64,000 nucleotides of DNA from assembly GCA_009823395.1 (NCBI GenBank), contig CM020511.1:18597001-18661000 (forward strand), read 5' to 3'. The translations under genes and the position numbers were made by a program. This stretch comes from Thamnaconus septentrionalis. Its lineage: Eukaryota; Chordata; Actinopteri; Tetraodontiformes; Monacanthidae. Every line of letters begins with the position of its first letter. Position 1 is the stretch's first letter. Under the pieces are notes generated by a model. That model searched no databases. It saw nothing but the letters and a program-made list of their open reading frames with translations, and was not told the origin of the DNA. This document shows, in pieces, positions 21,201-33,200 of this stretch.

Positions 21201-23243
21201 CAGAAACTGAACCCGTCCTGCCGGCACCGGAGACCCTTGCAGCCCAGTTCAACAACAGGTACAAAGGTTTATATGAGTAAATGAGTATTATCCATCAGGG
21301 TATTGCAAAAAATAAATCTTTCTGCGTCCGTCTGCCCTTTGCTGCTTCTGTAGGACTGTGTTTATCCTGTCAGAAGCTCTGGATGAGCAGCTGAAGACTC
21401 TTTGGTTCTCTCCCTTCCAAACTGATGACATGGAGACGGACCTTGACATGGTAAATGCATATGCACTACCAGTCAATAGTTTGGACACACCCTATGAGTT
21501 TAATTTCTTGCATTAAAGCAATGCGGCTGTGTGTGCAGGTGAAGGTGGATCTGGTGGGTCTTGCCCAGGAATGCTGCCCTGAACTGGACCTGAAGGCAGA
21601 GCTGGAGCGCTCCTTCCTGTCTGAACCCTCCTCTCCTGGTCACACAAAGGCTCCCAAAGGCTTCAGGCTGGGCAAACACAAACACGAGACCTTCATCACC
21701 TCAAGGTTGATGCCTCGAGTTTTTTGTTTTCTTGTCATTCGCAACAGGCCGACATTTTGTTTTCAACTGCTTTACTAATGTTTCATTGTTGCTCTTTGCC
21801 GCAGCGGTAAATCCGACTACGTGGAGCCAGCCAAGCGAGCCCACATCATGGCTGCCACTCGTGGCCGTGGCGGTCGAGGAGGCTTCGGACAGAATCTCTG
21901 CAGGCCGCATGACATCTTCCGCCAGCGCAAGCAGAACACGTCCCGCCCGCCCAGCATGCATGTGGACGACTTTGTGGCTGCAGAGTTTAAAGACATTACG
22001 ACCCCTCTCGGACTTTTGCCCCCTAAGCGGCCCCCCAAGAGCATCCCCAAACCGCCCACTAGAGGGCTCTTCACCGGCAACAGGGGCAGAGCTACTTTCC
22101 ACAACCAGACTCGTTTCTTCACTCCACCACAGCCCAAAGGGGTTCTGCTGTCTGGTACGTATCACCTGCTGGCTGACATCAAGGAAACACATTGGAGCCA
22201 ATACATGGTTTTGCTCAGCCTTTCTCAACGGGTGGTTCGCGACCCAAAAGTGGGTCGTAGAGCTGTTTTGAGTGGGTCTCTGCTTCGTGGGCAGTTTCCC
22301 ACAAAGAAGGGGATTTTAATTACATATAAATTTATAGAGAAAATGTTGTGAATTTATTTTGCAGGACACACAATTCAATTTAATAATTTCAATAATTTAT
22401 TTAATATTGTAAAATAAGTTTGGGTCGCGACTTCATTATAAGGAAGGAAATGCAGGTCCTGAGACTACACCAGTTGAGAACCACTGGTTTGGCTGAAAAC
22501 ACTGCTCACACTGACAAACATCATGTCTGTGCATCACATAGTTGCCCTGTGGCTAAGATTGTATTCAATTCTCTTGATCAAATTGAGTTGTGCCTTTATC
22601 AGTTTTTGCATATAGTTGTTATTACTCTTTCCAGAATACAGCAACTATTGGTGACTGGGAATTCCTTTACGCTGTATGTGAGTCAACATTTGGCCTGTAG
22701 AGGGAGTTAAATCCATCCTCTTTTGTTAGGCAACTACGCTCGGCGAGAAGGGGTCGTGGTGGTTCCTCCTGGAGCGCGCAGGTTCCTGCTGTCACCCACA
22801 GAGGAACCTACAGCGAACCCCGAGGAGGACAGAGCAACTTCACCCGTGTGCCGCTGCCCTCCAGACAACCACCAGCAAGTAAGAACTGACCACACACATG
22901 CACGCAGCTATGGTTTTCCGTTTCCGTTTTGTTTATTTAATCAAACTTTGTATCTATTTCTAAAAAAATACCAAAATTGAGTTTAAAAGGCGGTGCATTT
23001 CTCTCACTAGGTGCATATCGTCTGGCTCCACGAGACCGAGCCCCGCGGGGGAGAGGAGGCACTGGGCTTTCCTGGCTCAGCGGGGGAGGAGGAGGAGGCG
23101 GCAGCGCCGGGGGAGGCGGCGGTGGAGGTGCAGGAGGAGGTGGAGGTGGTGGAGGTGGACGAGGATCTCAGGGCAGCAAGTTCAGCGGTGGGGGAGGGAG
23201 CGGAGGAGGGCGGGGCCGACACGTGCGCTCCTTCACCAGGTGA
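10298..23243 (+). CDS. virma: Vir-like m6A methyltransferase-associated protein (virilizer)
   Basis: Scaffold of the nuclear m6A writer; it bridges WTAP and METTL3/METTL14. Twenty-seven coding exons: 10298-10360, 10766-10878, 11717-11803, 12822-12870, 12957-13119, 13264-13383, 13761-14006, 14457-15199, 15448-15612, 16023-16249, 16344-16874, 16970-17124, 17234-17316, 17942-18035, 18289-18677, 19255-19410, 19491-19726, 19817-20066, 20168-20385, 20469-20601, 20869-21009, 21104-21258, 21354-21450, 21539-21705, 21805-22154, 22730-22878, 23011-23243. About 1,838 residues (human 1,812). The N-terminal domain starts ELLFIDTFKH. A Pro run and a long Asp/Glu stretch (exon 7) follow, then the helical-repeat body with VIRMA-like blocks such as DDGYEQISSDED, ARITGPQERDDPYP and SMHVDDFVAAE. 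The Arg/Gly tail ends GRGRHVRSFTR. The start is ATGGCGGGGG in good context. Exon 1 has a weak donor (GTTGTT). Exons 25-26 show a one-base frame conflict (see findings). Confidence 0.96.
12222..12278. repeat. (AT)n(GT)n microsatellite
   Basis: Alternating AT run passing into GT units within virma intron 3. Confidence 0.85.
15934..15980 (-). mobile_element. hAT-like end fragment
   Basis: On the minus strand it reads as a 'gggcaaact ... ggcccg' terminus of the kind seen at 34766 and 46086 in this window. Only an end is present, in virma intron 9. Family assignment is by pattern only. Confidence 0.45.
18790..19060. other. AT-rich intron segment
   Basis: Low-complexity TATAT/GTATAT-rich stretch in virma intron 15. 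No gene or conserved motif is seen. Confidence 0.6.
21463..21515. mobile_element. Tc1/mariner-like terminal fragment in a tiny virma intron
   Basis: The text 'cactaccagtcaatagttt' followed by 'ggacacaccctatgag' matches the terminus of the fuller copies at 41371 and 58432. It occupies most of the 88-bp intron between exons 23 and 24. Confidence 0.7.
22217..22487. mobile_element. Non-autonomous hAT-like element
   Basis: It starts with 'ttctcaacgggtgg' and ends with the inverted 'ccagttgagaaccactg', with GGGTCGCGAC motifs inside each end. It lies in virma intron 25. The 3' end is shared with the fragment at 35493-35683. No transposase coding is seen. Confidence 0.6.
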
Positions 23244-23379
23244 AGGCGCCGGGACGCTGCAGCTTTTCATGGCGACACATGGACCAGTCCGGACACTCAG
23301 AACACACAGTGGCCGTGAAAACACGTACTTTCTCTGTGTTGTTGTTTTATGTTTTTGTTATCATCAGTTGTATTTGGAG

Positions 23380-23385
23380 AATAAA
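23380..23385 (+). terminator. virma poly(A) signal
   Basis: AATAAA 137 nt after the virma stop codon, in a T-rich 3' UTR. Confidence 0.75.
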
Positions 23386-23924
23386 GGTCACGGTTACCAA
23401 TCTTACACCAACCTTTTTATCATTTCTAACCTGAGATAAAGGAAAACGTATTCAAGTATCCATATTCAATAGAAATCAAACTTGTTTCTTTTTCTTACAT
23501 GTTAAACTAAAGTCAAAACATAGGAATTTGAAAGCTGCACACATAAAAAAATGTTTTAACATCTTGGGTTATTTTCACAGATCCAAAGAGAGGAAATGGC
23601 AACTAATTGGAAGTGACTTCACATTTAAGATGCACTTGCAAAAAGGGGCAAATTATAGTTTGTTGTAATGAGATTTTACCATCATATTTAATGATGATAA
23701 TAATAAAACTCAGAGTCTCAGAGTCAGTTTTCCAGTTCTGATAGTGATTACAAACAAGGCAGGTGATGTTGGTGTCCATCAGTGGGTGCCAAGCGGTTGT
23801 GATGTTAATGATTGATTCACTTGAAAATAACCCCATTAAAACCAGTGAATGATGTAAGCATGTGAACTGTTTTTAAGCCCTTTATAAAAATATTTTTTCT
23901 TACCACGTTCTCTCTTTGGCTCCG

Positions 23925-23930
23925 TTTATT
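23925..23930 (-). terminator. Poly(A) signal of the RING gene
   Basis: AATAAA on the minus strand about 200 nt past the stop codon at 24130. The virma and RING 3' ends converge across about 540 bp. Confidence 0.65.
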
Positions 23931-24129
23931 TTTTACAAATGACAATGTAAAAAAAATGACAGTCTACAAAACCTATGGTTGAATAAGTGAATTTCAAGTA
24001 ATACCTAATCAAAATTGAACAAACATAAAAAAAAAAAAACTGAGGTTTTTGCTGTCCTAGTATACCAAACCTCCTACTAGTCCAGTCTTCAGATGACCGT
24101 CACTTCCCTGTTCTTCCTCTTGGTGTAGT

Positions 24130-25270
24130 CTACAGACAGGCTCCTGCTGCCACCTTTGCGGGCCCCCTCTCCCAGTGGAGGTGATGGGGGCGGTTGGCTG
24201 TGTTTGTAGCCTGAGCCGACTGCAGTGACAGACTGTATCTGTGCGTCGATGCCCCCTTCTGCAGCTGTCTGCTGGGCTCATTGTTGTCCTGACTCCCCAG
24301 CTCCCTGGGTGCCTGCTGGGCAGGAAGCTTGGCCCTGATTGGCTGCAGGTCTTTGAGGAGCTCCAGCAGTTCCCTCTTCTCCAGCTCTGCCTTTGCCAGC
24401 TCCTTCCTTATCCGGCGCTCAGCTCCATACATGACTCGCATCTCCACCATCACGTGGGACAGCTGGCCCTGAACAGGCGCAGATTGACTGAATTAACAAG
24501 CTTCAACACAATGGTTTGCGGGAGTGTTGTTGTCAAGATCACACCAAACGTGACATTATCAGGACTAGAGATTATCGAGATCAAGACAACACCAAAACAT
24601 TTGGAGTTTCAGACCAAGACTTTATATATCAAAGAAAAATAACAACAAAACAGAAATAAATGACCAGTATCTTTTTTGGAATTCAAGGTTGCTTCTGAAT
24701 CGAACAGCAACATCTCTTTTCAGCAAGGTATGGTTTTAATCATTTTCTTTAATATTTTACTACTTTGCCAACTATTTTGAACCATTCTCAAAAAAACTAA
24801 TTTGCTTCATAAAATTAAAAACTAAATGAACTACAAATAAGGGGGCAGGGTGTCACAAACAGAGCGTAAATTGGCAGCTGCTGGATTATTTTCCGTTATT
24901 ATCTGTCATTGAAGTGTTGGCTGAGTCCTGACTGGTCTTGATCAAAAATCCCGAATCCATCCAGTCCGAGACCCAGACAAGACGGAGACCTTTAAAAAGT
25001 GATCTCAAGACCAGTCTTGAGACCAAGACCAACCTCGAGTACTACAATACCATTTTGCAGCGTGATTCTCGTTTTCCTGTTCACCTTGAGCTCCTCCACC
25101 TCGTTCTTCAGCTGCGACTCTTTCTGCACCATGTGCCTCCTCTGCGAGTCCAACCGGGACTCCATCTCCCGCTTCAATTCCTCCACTTTGCACAGCATCT
25201 CCGCCCTGTCCAGGTTTTCGTAGTTGGGTAATTACCAGAAAACATGTCAAATGAAAACAATAAGGTCACA

Positions 25271-25321
<51 letters not shown>

Positions 25322-26721
25322 GAGCATCTCCACTTCAGTCCGCAGCTCTGCCACACAGTTATGCTGTGACTTGTCGTGTGAGAGGAGGGTGTGGCCACAG
25401 CCGTTGGGACACTCCCTGCGGAAGGTGCACTCGGACAGGTGAGTTTCCAGCCCTCGCCTCTCCACCTGCACGGGACAACCTGGGAGGGTGTGAGACTGAG
25501 TGTGAGCGTGAGAACAAAACGCAGCCTTCACAAGATGCAATCCAAGCTTGACAACCAAGTTTTTCACACGAGTGGAAATAGTCTGGTGTCTTTTAAATAG
25601 TTTAGAGTACTTTCCCATAAGTAATTTTACATTTTAAATCCATTTTGACAAAACAAGAATCAATTCTTTTATTTTTAGGGGGCTAACAATTAAAAATCCT
25701 AATTATTGGTCACATGTATCTCCATAGAGAATCATCTTTTATTCAAGGTACCAAAAAACAGGCTTAAATTACAAACCGGACTTCTACGGTCCATGATCAT
25801 TTTCAAAATATCGCACAGTCATTAAGTCCATGGCAGTCATTTTGCAGACAGCACAAATATTTTCCTAATGCTGCTTTGCTGTAATCAACACTCTGACACT
25901 GCACGCTGCATGCACACTCTATGCATCTGTACCTACCACAGTGATAACATATGTACTCTCCACCTGCCAACAACAGGTAACAACACTGTTAGCACAAAAG
26001 CGTATGCTTGCACAAGTATGTAGATATACTGCGTACTAGATATTAGATTTTCATGCCTCTAACAGAGATGTAAAGCTGACAGTGAGTGCAGTCTGAGCAA
26101 AGTCTGCGGGGGGATTTTCAAGTCACCAAGGCGCACCAGTTTGGGACACAGCCATGGCAACAGAAGAGACACCTGCTGCTCCCATACATGGTGTCATATT
26201 ACCCTCACATCCTATGCATTCAGCGATGGCGCACACACATTTCCAGTGACCGCACCAAAAGCAAGCTCACATGCGTTAGTGCAGGGCACGAAGGCGAACT
26301 CGCAATGGTCTTCATGAGAGTGCAGGCTCTCCAGTGAACAGACCGCCTCGCAACCCTGCGCTGCGTTCACACAGCGTATTTGCAGGTGGGCCAGGTCGTT
26401 GCGCATGTACCTGCCGTCAGAGACAAGAGCAGCATCAGCAGGGAAAGGTTTGGATTTTCAGAATCGTGGAATCTACGAGAGCCACGTACACACGTATACG
26501 TAGACAAGGACACACCTGTACAGTGGTTTGAGGCTGCCAGCATCCAGTGGCAGTCTGTCCTCAGGACAGGAGCTGTGGTGGATCAGCCAACTGCTGATGC
26601 AGGCGCTGCAGTACGCGTGTTCACAGGGCGCCTGGAGGGGGCGCTCCAATACGTCTCGACACACACAGCAGAGGAGACCTTCATTCACGTAGCCCACAAA
26701 CCTGTCCAGATCATAGCCCAT
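24130..26721 (-). CDS. RING/TRAF-type zinc-finger E3 ubiquitin ligase, NRDP1/RNF151-like
   Basis: Five coding exons in transcription order: 26721-26516, 26410-26271, 25479-25320, 25205-25085, 24468-24130. All junctions keep phase, giving 321 residues. The N-terminus MGYDLDRF leads into a C3HC3D RING: C18, C21, C33, H35, C38, C41, C52, D55, the NRDP1/RNF41 type in which the last ligand is Asp. Residues about 70-165 hold TRAF-type zinc fingers with Cys/His pairs (GCEAVC, HEDHCEF, CTFRRECPNGCG, HNC). A charged coiled coil rich in Glu/Lys/Arg spans about 170-240, then a Gln/Ser-rich tail. Family knowledge predicts ubiquitin transfer from an E2; no substrate can be inferred. The NRDP1 substrate-binding C-terminal domain is not visible, so it is not RNF41 itself. 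The gene is tail to tail with virma and head to head with rad54b. A CAG just before the ATG suggests an upstream leader exon. Confidence 0.85.
25273..25319. repeat. (CA)n microsatellite touching a splice donor
   Basis: On the minus strand the GT units begin exactly at the donor of RING-gene exon 3, which ends at 25320. Confidence 0.9.
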
Positions 26722-26738
26722 CCTGCAAGACGTGTGTG

Positions 26739-26740
<2 letters not shown>

Positions 26741-26802
<62 letters not shown>
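26741..26802. repeat. (AC)n microsatellite
   Basis: About 31 dinucleotide units just upstream of the RING-gene start codon, probably in its first intron. Confidence 0.9.
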
Positions 26803-26804
<2 letters not shown>

Positions 26805-27970
26805 AGTTTTTAGTTACGTAAAATAGCAGTAGTTATATGTAATATCTTCTTATGACTAATTAAATGGGCTATTAGAGCATTTCTGCTGCATGATTAAAAA
26901 ATGTAATTAAAAAATATTTTAAATATCAAACTTGTATGTGTTATACGAGTAGAGAGAAGGAACAGCAAATCTGTAAGCACAACTGGAAAACCTAATAGTG
27001 AAATTGCAATTAGATTAATTGACTGACAAAAGAGCAACAAGACTGGTAAAGTCAACACAATACAACTGTGTAAATATAAATCTACATATAAAATACAATC
27101 TGCGGTGGTTAAAGACAACCTTACTCATACTTACGTGATGGATCAACTTTGACTCATTTGATTCTGTCCTTGTCTTTCTCTCTCTTTTTTCTTGATCTTC
27201 AGTCATCTACACATCCACTCTTGACCCTGTGTGTTTTCTCACCATCCTCACTTTGTCATCTTGTAGTTGCTTCTGAGCGAGGGTCTCGTCTTTCCTTGGT
27301 GGCTTCCCTCACCGGTGGGAGTGCGTCTCCATGGAGAGGTATCCCACAACGGGTACTCACGGTTCAGGCCGGCAGCTGTCAGGCGAGTTCAGGTCAGATC
27401 AGGCAGAATTACAAAAGAGGAGACGCTCAGGGTTAAAAACTGACAAAATTTGCAGAACTTTGTTTTCCCAAAATGACTGTGGTCCTCTAACTGTTTTTGA
27501 CTTTCTTAATGACCCTGTCCACTGTGAGTGTCTTTCTCTTTCTTTCACTCTTGATGTAGGATTAACATGGATTACACTTTCTCCCTCCCTGATTGGATTA
27601 CGGGCTGCACGGCATTGGGTGGCACACAGAAGTCAAAGAGTGACTCTAACCTCAAACAACACTATATTTTACTTCCATACTTGTTCAATCGTAACAACCA
27701 ACAATAATAAATGAATATATTTGTGTGCTTGCATGCAAAGGGCAATGGAAAACTGTAATATAAACGGCAAACCTTTTTTTTTTTTTAGTAATAAATTCAA
27801 ATATATAATAAACTAACATATACATAAAAGAGTTTAGTGTGAACCCTTTCTGCATTTAACTTAAATATCTATTTTCTCGTTAGCATGTTCAATTTTTGAT
27901 GCTCACAGCCGGACTTGAAAAACTGAACACACCCAACGCATGTGTAACACGCCTATTTCCGGGGTTATAA
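26803..27970. other. Interval between RING gene and rad54b, no coding seen
   Basis: Part of the head-to-head region. A minus-strand CACTCCCACCG|GTGAGG near 27315 could be the donor of a leader exon for the RING gene. Nothing else was recognised. Confidence 0.4.
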
Positions 27971-28131
27971 CCAATCACGGCCTTCAGATCATTCAGCGGG
28001 AGAAACAGAACTGAGTCGAGGGCAAACAAGGAAGCGTGAAGAAGTTTCAGTGTCTGAAGTGTGTGGATATGGAGTGACAGCTATTTTGTGATTCGTGTCA
28101 GTGTTTCCTCGCGTCTTCTGGTTCGTTGGAG
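27971..28131 (+). promoter_or_regulatory. rad54b: Probable rad54b promoter and untranslated first exon
   Basis: A CCAAT box at 27971-27975 precedes a GC-balanced stretch ending GGAG|GTAAGT, with the donor at 28132. The next plausible acceptor, CTGCAG, is at 29133, eight bases before the rad54b ATG. This predicts a leader exon ending at 28131. Confidence 0.5.
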
Positions 28132-28139
28132 GTAAGTTT

Positions 28140-29133
28140 GTTTACCGTTTTACGTTGTCAGTCGTGACACTGCAACTCGGTGGGACGGTGTTAGCACTAG
28201 CAGCTCCATGGTTCTTTCGCTTGTGATGTTAGCCGGCTTGCTAACATGCAGAGGCAGAAGATCAGCCCCCAGACATGTTGTCGATACTTGGAATACTATT
28301 GACTTCACTATTGTGCTTCTGGTCGAAGAGAAAACCTCCTGAATGGAGACTGAGAGCACTGTCTTACTATACTGATGATAAACTTTATTCCAGACACAGG
28401 TCCATAAAAAATACGTACAAAAACACAAGACATACATAACAACACAACAAGTAAGTTTAAAACACATACTGGTATCTATTATAGTGCTTCCAGAGGTATG
28501 ACAAATAGTTTGTCCCCCTGGGGGGGAGGCGCAGAGTCACGTCTAGGGGGGCGAAACACCGGGCGGAAGGGAGACGGGGCGCCCGGGGGAACTAATGTTT
28601 TCACGTCGGAACTTTTTCCACGGCGGAACAATTAACAAAAAGTGTTCAGTAGGTTGTAGCTAAGAAAAAGTCAACATATAAAACTGTAGATAAACTTTCT
28701 AAGAACAGCATTAAAAGTGGGCACATTACTGCTTACAAACATATGGTTAGCACTTATCCATCTTGAATACCTGTAGAATCCTAAATGCATCATTATATGC
28801 CACCTGGAGTTTTTTAATTTATGAAACGTGGCAAAATTGTGTTTCTTCCTGTTAGAATGGCTACGATGATGTGAACTTTGAACTGTGTATCAAAGATGCA
28901 GCAAATGAGGGTCTCAAACACTGTTAACTGTTAGAGTTACAAAAGCATAAAAATTCCAATGTGATTACAACTAGGCACATGATTACACTCTTCTGTCTTT
29001 ATATTAAAGTGTATTTATTAACTATATTAGTTTATTACTAACTGATACCTCTGTCAGTGTGTTTTTTATTCTTCTTAGGGACAGGATGATCAGTTTTATG
29101 TCTGCAGATGTTCATTGTTTTCTGTCCCTGCAG
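28140..29133. other. Probable leader intron of rad54b
   Basis: No coding potential is recognised. A G-rich tract lies at about 28517-28590. Confidence 0.4.
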
Positions 29134-29141
29134 GGATAAAA

Positions 29142-30144
29142 ATGCGGCGCTCAGGAGCTCCCAGCCAGCTCTCGGGTAACGCAGCCAAAAAGCCTCGGTT
29201 TGTGCCACCTGGAGCAAACATCTCATGTCCTGGCACTGAACCCAGACCCCTCACTTCTAAACTAGGTTTAAGCAATGCACTGGAAAAGGTAAATAATTCA
29301 TAGACTTGTTCATCCAGTCTGATCCCCAATGTTCCCCTCATCATCACCAACATCCAAGATCACTTTATACCACCTGTGACTGCTTTTTTTTTTTTTTTTG
29401 CTTAGTTTTCCTGCTTGTTTTCTTTGGCACAGGTTCAGAGAAGTCTAGCAGCACCAGTACCGAGTAAAACAGAGAAGGAAGTTCCGACTATTAAGTCCCA
29501 GACTTTCACCGCTGCTCCGGCTTTATCAAGAGCCCTGGCTCGTGTGCTCAGTGCAACGGAGAGTAAGGAAAATGAGGCTGAGACGAGACATTCCGACTGT
29601 TGTCTGGATGACTTCACAACCAGGGAAGAAGCTGGTAAGATGCAATGGCTTTGTTACTTTTTTACTTTAGTACTTTTTAGGCAAGAATATGTTGTGCAGT
29701 ACATAAACCACCAACCAAACCTTGATAATAATGTGTTGTGTACAATGACTAGCCAAGTGCAATAATAACTGCTCTCAAGGGGGGGAAAAAAATCTGAATT
29801 TCAAAGTTGTAATCCACCTACGGGTTTAGATATGAATGACACTGAGATGCTGTGAAATGGCACGTTTACCCTTAGCTTACTAAACTTGATGAATTATGAA
29901 TATTTTTACCCTCACACCTGTATAGGACAGATATTCGTCATTCTGAGGTTTGTGTCTGGTGTTTGTTGATTGTTGGTTGGCTGTTGCTGTCTGCCTCAAA
30001 TCTGCAGAATGCACATTTTGTTTTTACTGTTCATTTGTTACAGTTAGAACTGATTATAACAATTTGAAGTACAGTCTAAAAGCTTGTGTTTCCACAACGG
30101 TAAACCTCTGAACGCACATGCTGGAAGACACGTCCAGACGCGCG

Positions 30145-30209
<65 letters not shown>

Positions 30210-33200
30210 GTCGTAAATAGCCACGATTCTGCAAGCGGGATTACACGCACAGATCTCTCAGATACGTGACCTGGGTACACAAAGTCGGCGGGCGATCTAC
30301 TACTGTCGTGTCCGGGATTGCGTAGCTCTACAAGACGACACGCTATTGGCAACGCCGCGTTGCTTTACGCTTATTATGTCCTTCTCGCAATTGTCAATAC
30401 AGTTGATATTTTTCGAGAAGAAGAGATCGAAAAGGTTTCCGATTCGTCTTATTAGTCAGAGTGACAACCACACGCGAACAAATAGTCGTACAAATGCATG
30501 GATGAGGAGGGAGCGGAGCTGCGCCGCCCTGCTGATCCGGGACCGGCAGGAGCAACATCGGTCTCAGTTTCACACTTGAACGCTGTCGCATGTGTGGCCA
30601 GTCTGGAGCGCTGTCTGTGGCGTCAACCGTTTCTTCTCACGTCCTCTTCCCCTGCCTCCCCTTTGCTCGCTGCGGTTATAAATAACACACACACACACCC
30701 CCACACACACTAGGAGCCGCATGTTCAATGAGGTGGGCGGGCTGGCGGGCTGGCTGGGGCGACAGCAGGTCCGGCATTATGTAAATTAGCGGGTGAGTGC
30801 TGCGGCAGCGCGCGGCAGATTAGGACTCGGGATCAGCGAACGAGCCCTCCTTCACCTCCTCCACCTCCCACGGAGCAACTAGTGCCTCCCTTCTTTCTTC
30901 CCTCCCTCCGCCGGGCGGCGTGGTCTGGTCGCGGACACGTGTTTCTCCATCAACATTCTCTAAACACGGCACCCTGTTGTGTTGTTTTGTCTGCGTGTAT
31001 GTCTCTGTTTGTGCGTGTGTGTGTGTGTACTCAAACGGAACGCAAACGAACACGAGCAGCGGCGGCGTTCGCGTGCAGCAAGCATGCGCGGCGCGCGTGC
31101 TGCCCGCCTCAAACCCTTCCTCCTCCCCCTCCCCCTCGTCATTTAGTTAAACCGGCGCCTTTTCATGCGTTCGCTCACTTTAAAGAGAAATGGTGCCCCC
31201 TCCCTCCCCCTTCCCCCTCCCCCTGACCCGTCATAACCTCAAATGTACTATTTTGTGCGAGTGTCTTTTTGACCGTTTGTGGTGGCACCGACCGCGGTCA
31301 GCCCCGTGTTGTAACACTGCTCGGCCGCCGCTCCTGTGCCTGGTTTGGGGTTTAGAGAGACCGAGCTGTAAGTAGGTCGGGCTGGGTTTAAGCGGCTTAG
31401 CTACGTCAGCCTAAGCTGGGAGGAATTCATCCGAAGCCCTCCGCGGTAGGCGGGGGCCTAAACGAGGCTGGCCTAGTTAAGCCTGATTCTTATTGTGTGC
31501 AGAAGGGCTCGTTTTTTTTGTTGCTGCTGCTGCTGCTGCTGTTGTGCAAACGCAGCCGAGAGAGAACCAAGGAGAAGCGGTGTGGCTCCATGAACACGCA
31601 AGGCACAGTTTGTGTCTGGGTTTTAGAGGAAGGCGAGAGGGAAATGAGTTAGGCCGGTGTAAGCTTCATCACCGTGGACCAAGGGGAAGCCAAGGAGCAG
31701 GGTGGGGGGCACGAGTGAGGAGCCACACTATCGAGGCTGGTTCACAAAGGGTCACAGCCAAAAAAAAAAAAGGGCCCCCGTGGAAGCAGCGATGCTTTGA
31801 GAATGGCGTCCAGCTCTGTGTTCCTGTCCAGCATGGTGGGTAAGGCTCGCTCCTCCAACTTCACCCTCTCCGAGAAGCTGGACCTGTTGAAGCTGGTTCG
31901 TCCTCACATCCGCATCCTGGAGGAGCACACCAACAAGCATGCGGTCATCGTGGACAAGAACAAGTGCTGGGACACGGTGGCGGAGCAGTACAACGCCCTG
32001 GGAGGAGACAGACCCCACCGCACGGCGCAGGGCCTCAGGACTCTCTACAAAAGGCTGAAGGAGTCGGCCAAGCAGGAAGTGATGCAGCGGAGACACGCCC
32101 AGCCAGAGTACAGGGCCAGCATCTCGGAGCCAACCAGGAGAATTATGGAGATGATCCCTGACCTGTTTCACCATGTGCCCATCCACGAGAAGGACCTGCT
32201 GCGCAGGTACAGTGGCACAGACGCTCGTAGTTCTGATGGATTGATGCAACTTTTGGCCGTCAGTAGAGCAAGTTTCTGTCGGCCTTCTGATGAGGATTTA
32301 ACTGTTTAACAAGGAGCTAAACTCTGAAACAAGTCACAGGGAAATACAGTCAGCTCTCCTCCAGGTGTTCACTCTTATGCCAATATACTGTAAGGTCACA
32401 CTTACCTCTTCATGCTTGGTTAATTGCAGGAAAGCAAACCAATATATGAACACTTACTCAGAAGATTAGAAATCGTTGCATGGCTGGATGAATATGGCAC
32501 AAGAATTCATCAGAATTATCGAAATGAACTTTCTCAGGCGACCTGGAGCAAATTCTTAAGTATTCGCATCTCTTTGTTGTCCCCTGTCGTCGCTGTTAAT
32601 CAGCTGCATGATTGATTTGCATCTTCATGAAAGGATGTCTGAAAAAGCCTCCGCTGGAAAGCAACTTTGGAAACTCAGCGACACTTTGTAAGCGCTCTGT
32701 TCTCACTTGTCTCTTGTCCTCCCTCCGTTTCAGATTAATATACAACAAGCACAGCTCTCCCTTGGAACACGCTGGCAGCAGCTCCTCTCTGGCTGGACTC
32801 CAGGATTACTCAGCAGCTGTTCCCAATATCCCTCACAAGGTGGTCCAGCTGGACCCCGAGGAGGATGTCAAACCCCCTCCAGATCTTCCCATGCTCTCCA
32901 CGCATGCCGGGCCTGAGCCAGACCGAGGCCAGGAGCGCGAGGCGGAGCAGGACCCGGGCAGCGTCCACGACTACGATCCGTCCATCTCTCCCACTCCGTC
33001 CTCTGTCGACGTCCCTCTCTCCACCTACCCGGTGCCCCTGCGCCACGACCTCTACCCCAACGACATCTACTCCTGCCACGAGCCTGACAGGTTTCGCCCT
33101 CTCCACCTGACCAAGGAGGAGCACGAGCTGGTGTTGGCCAACCACAGGAAGTTTGCCTTGTATCTGGAGGAGAAGAGAGAGGGGCTGAAGAGGAAACAGA

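Noticed and set aside
24130..26721. Calling the RING gene rnf41 (NRDP1)
   Set aside because: The RING type fits, but the C-terminal half is a coiled coil with no NRDP1 substrate-binding domain; the symbol is left blank.
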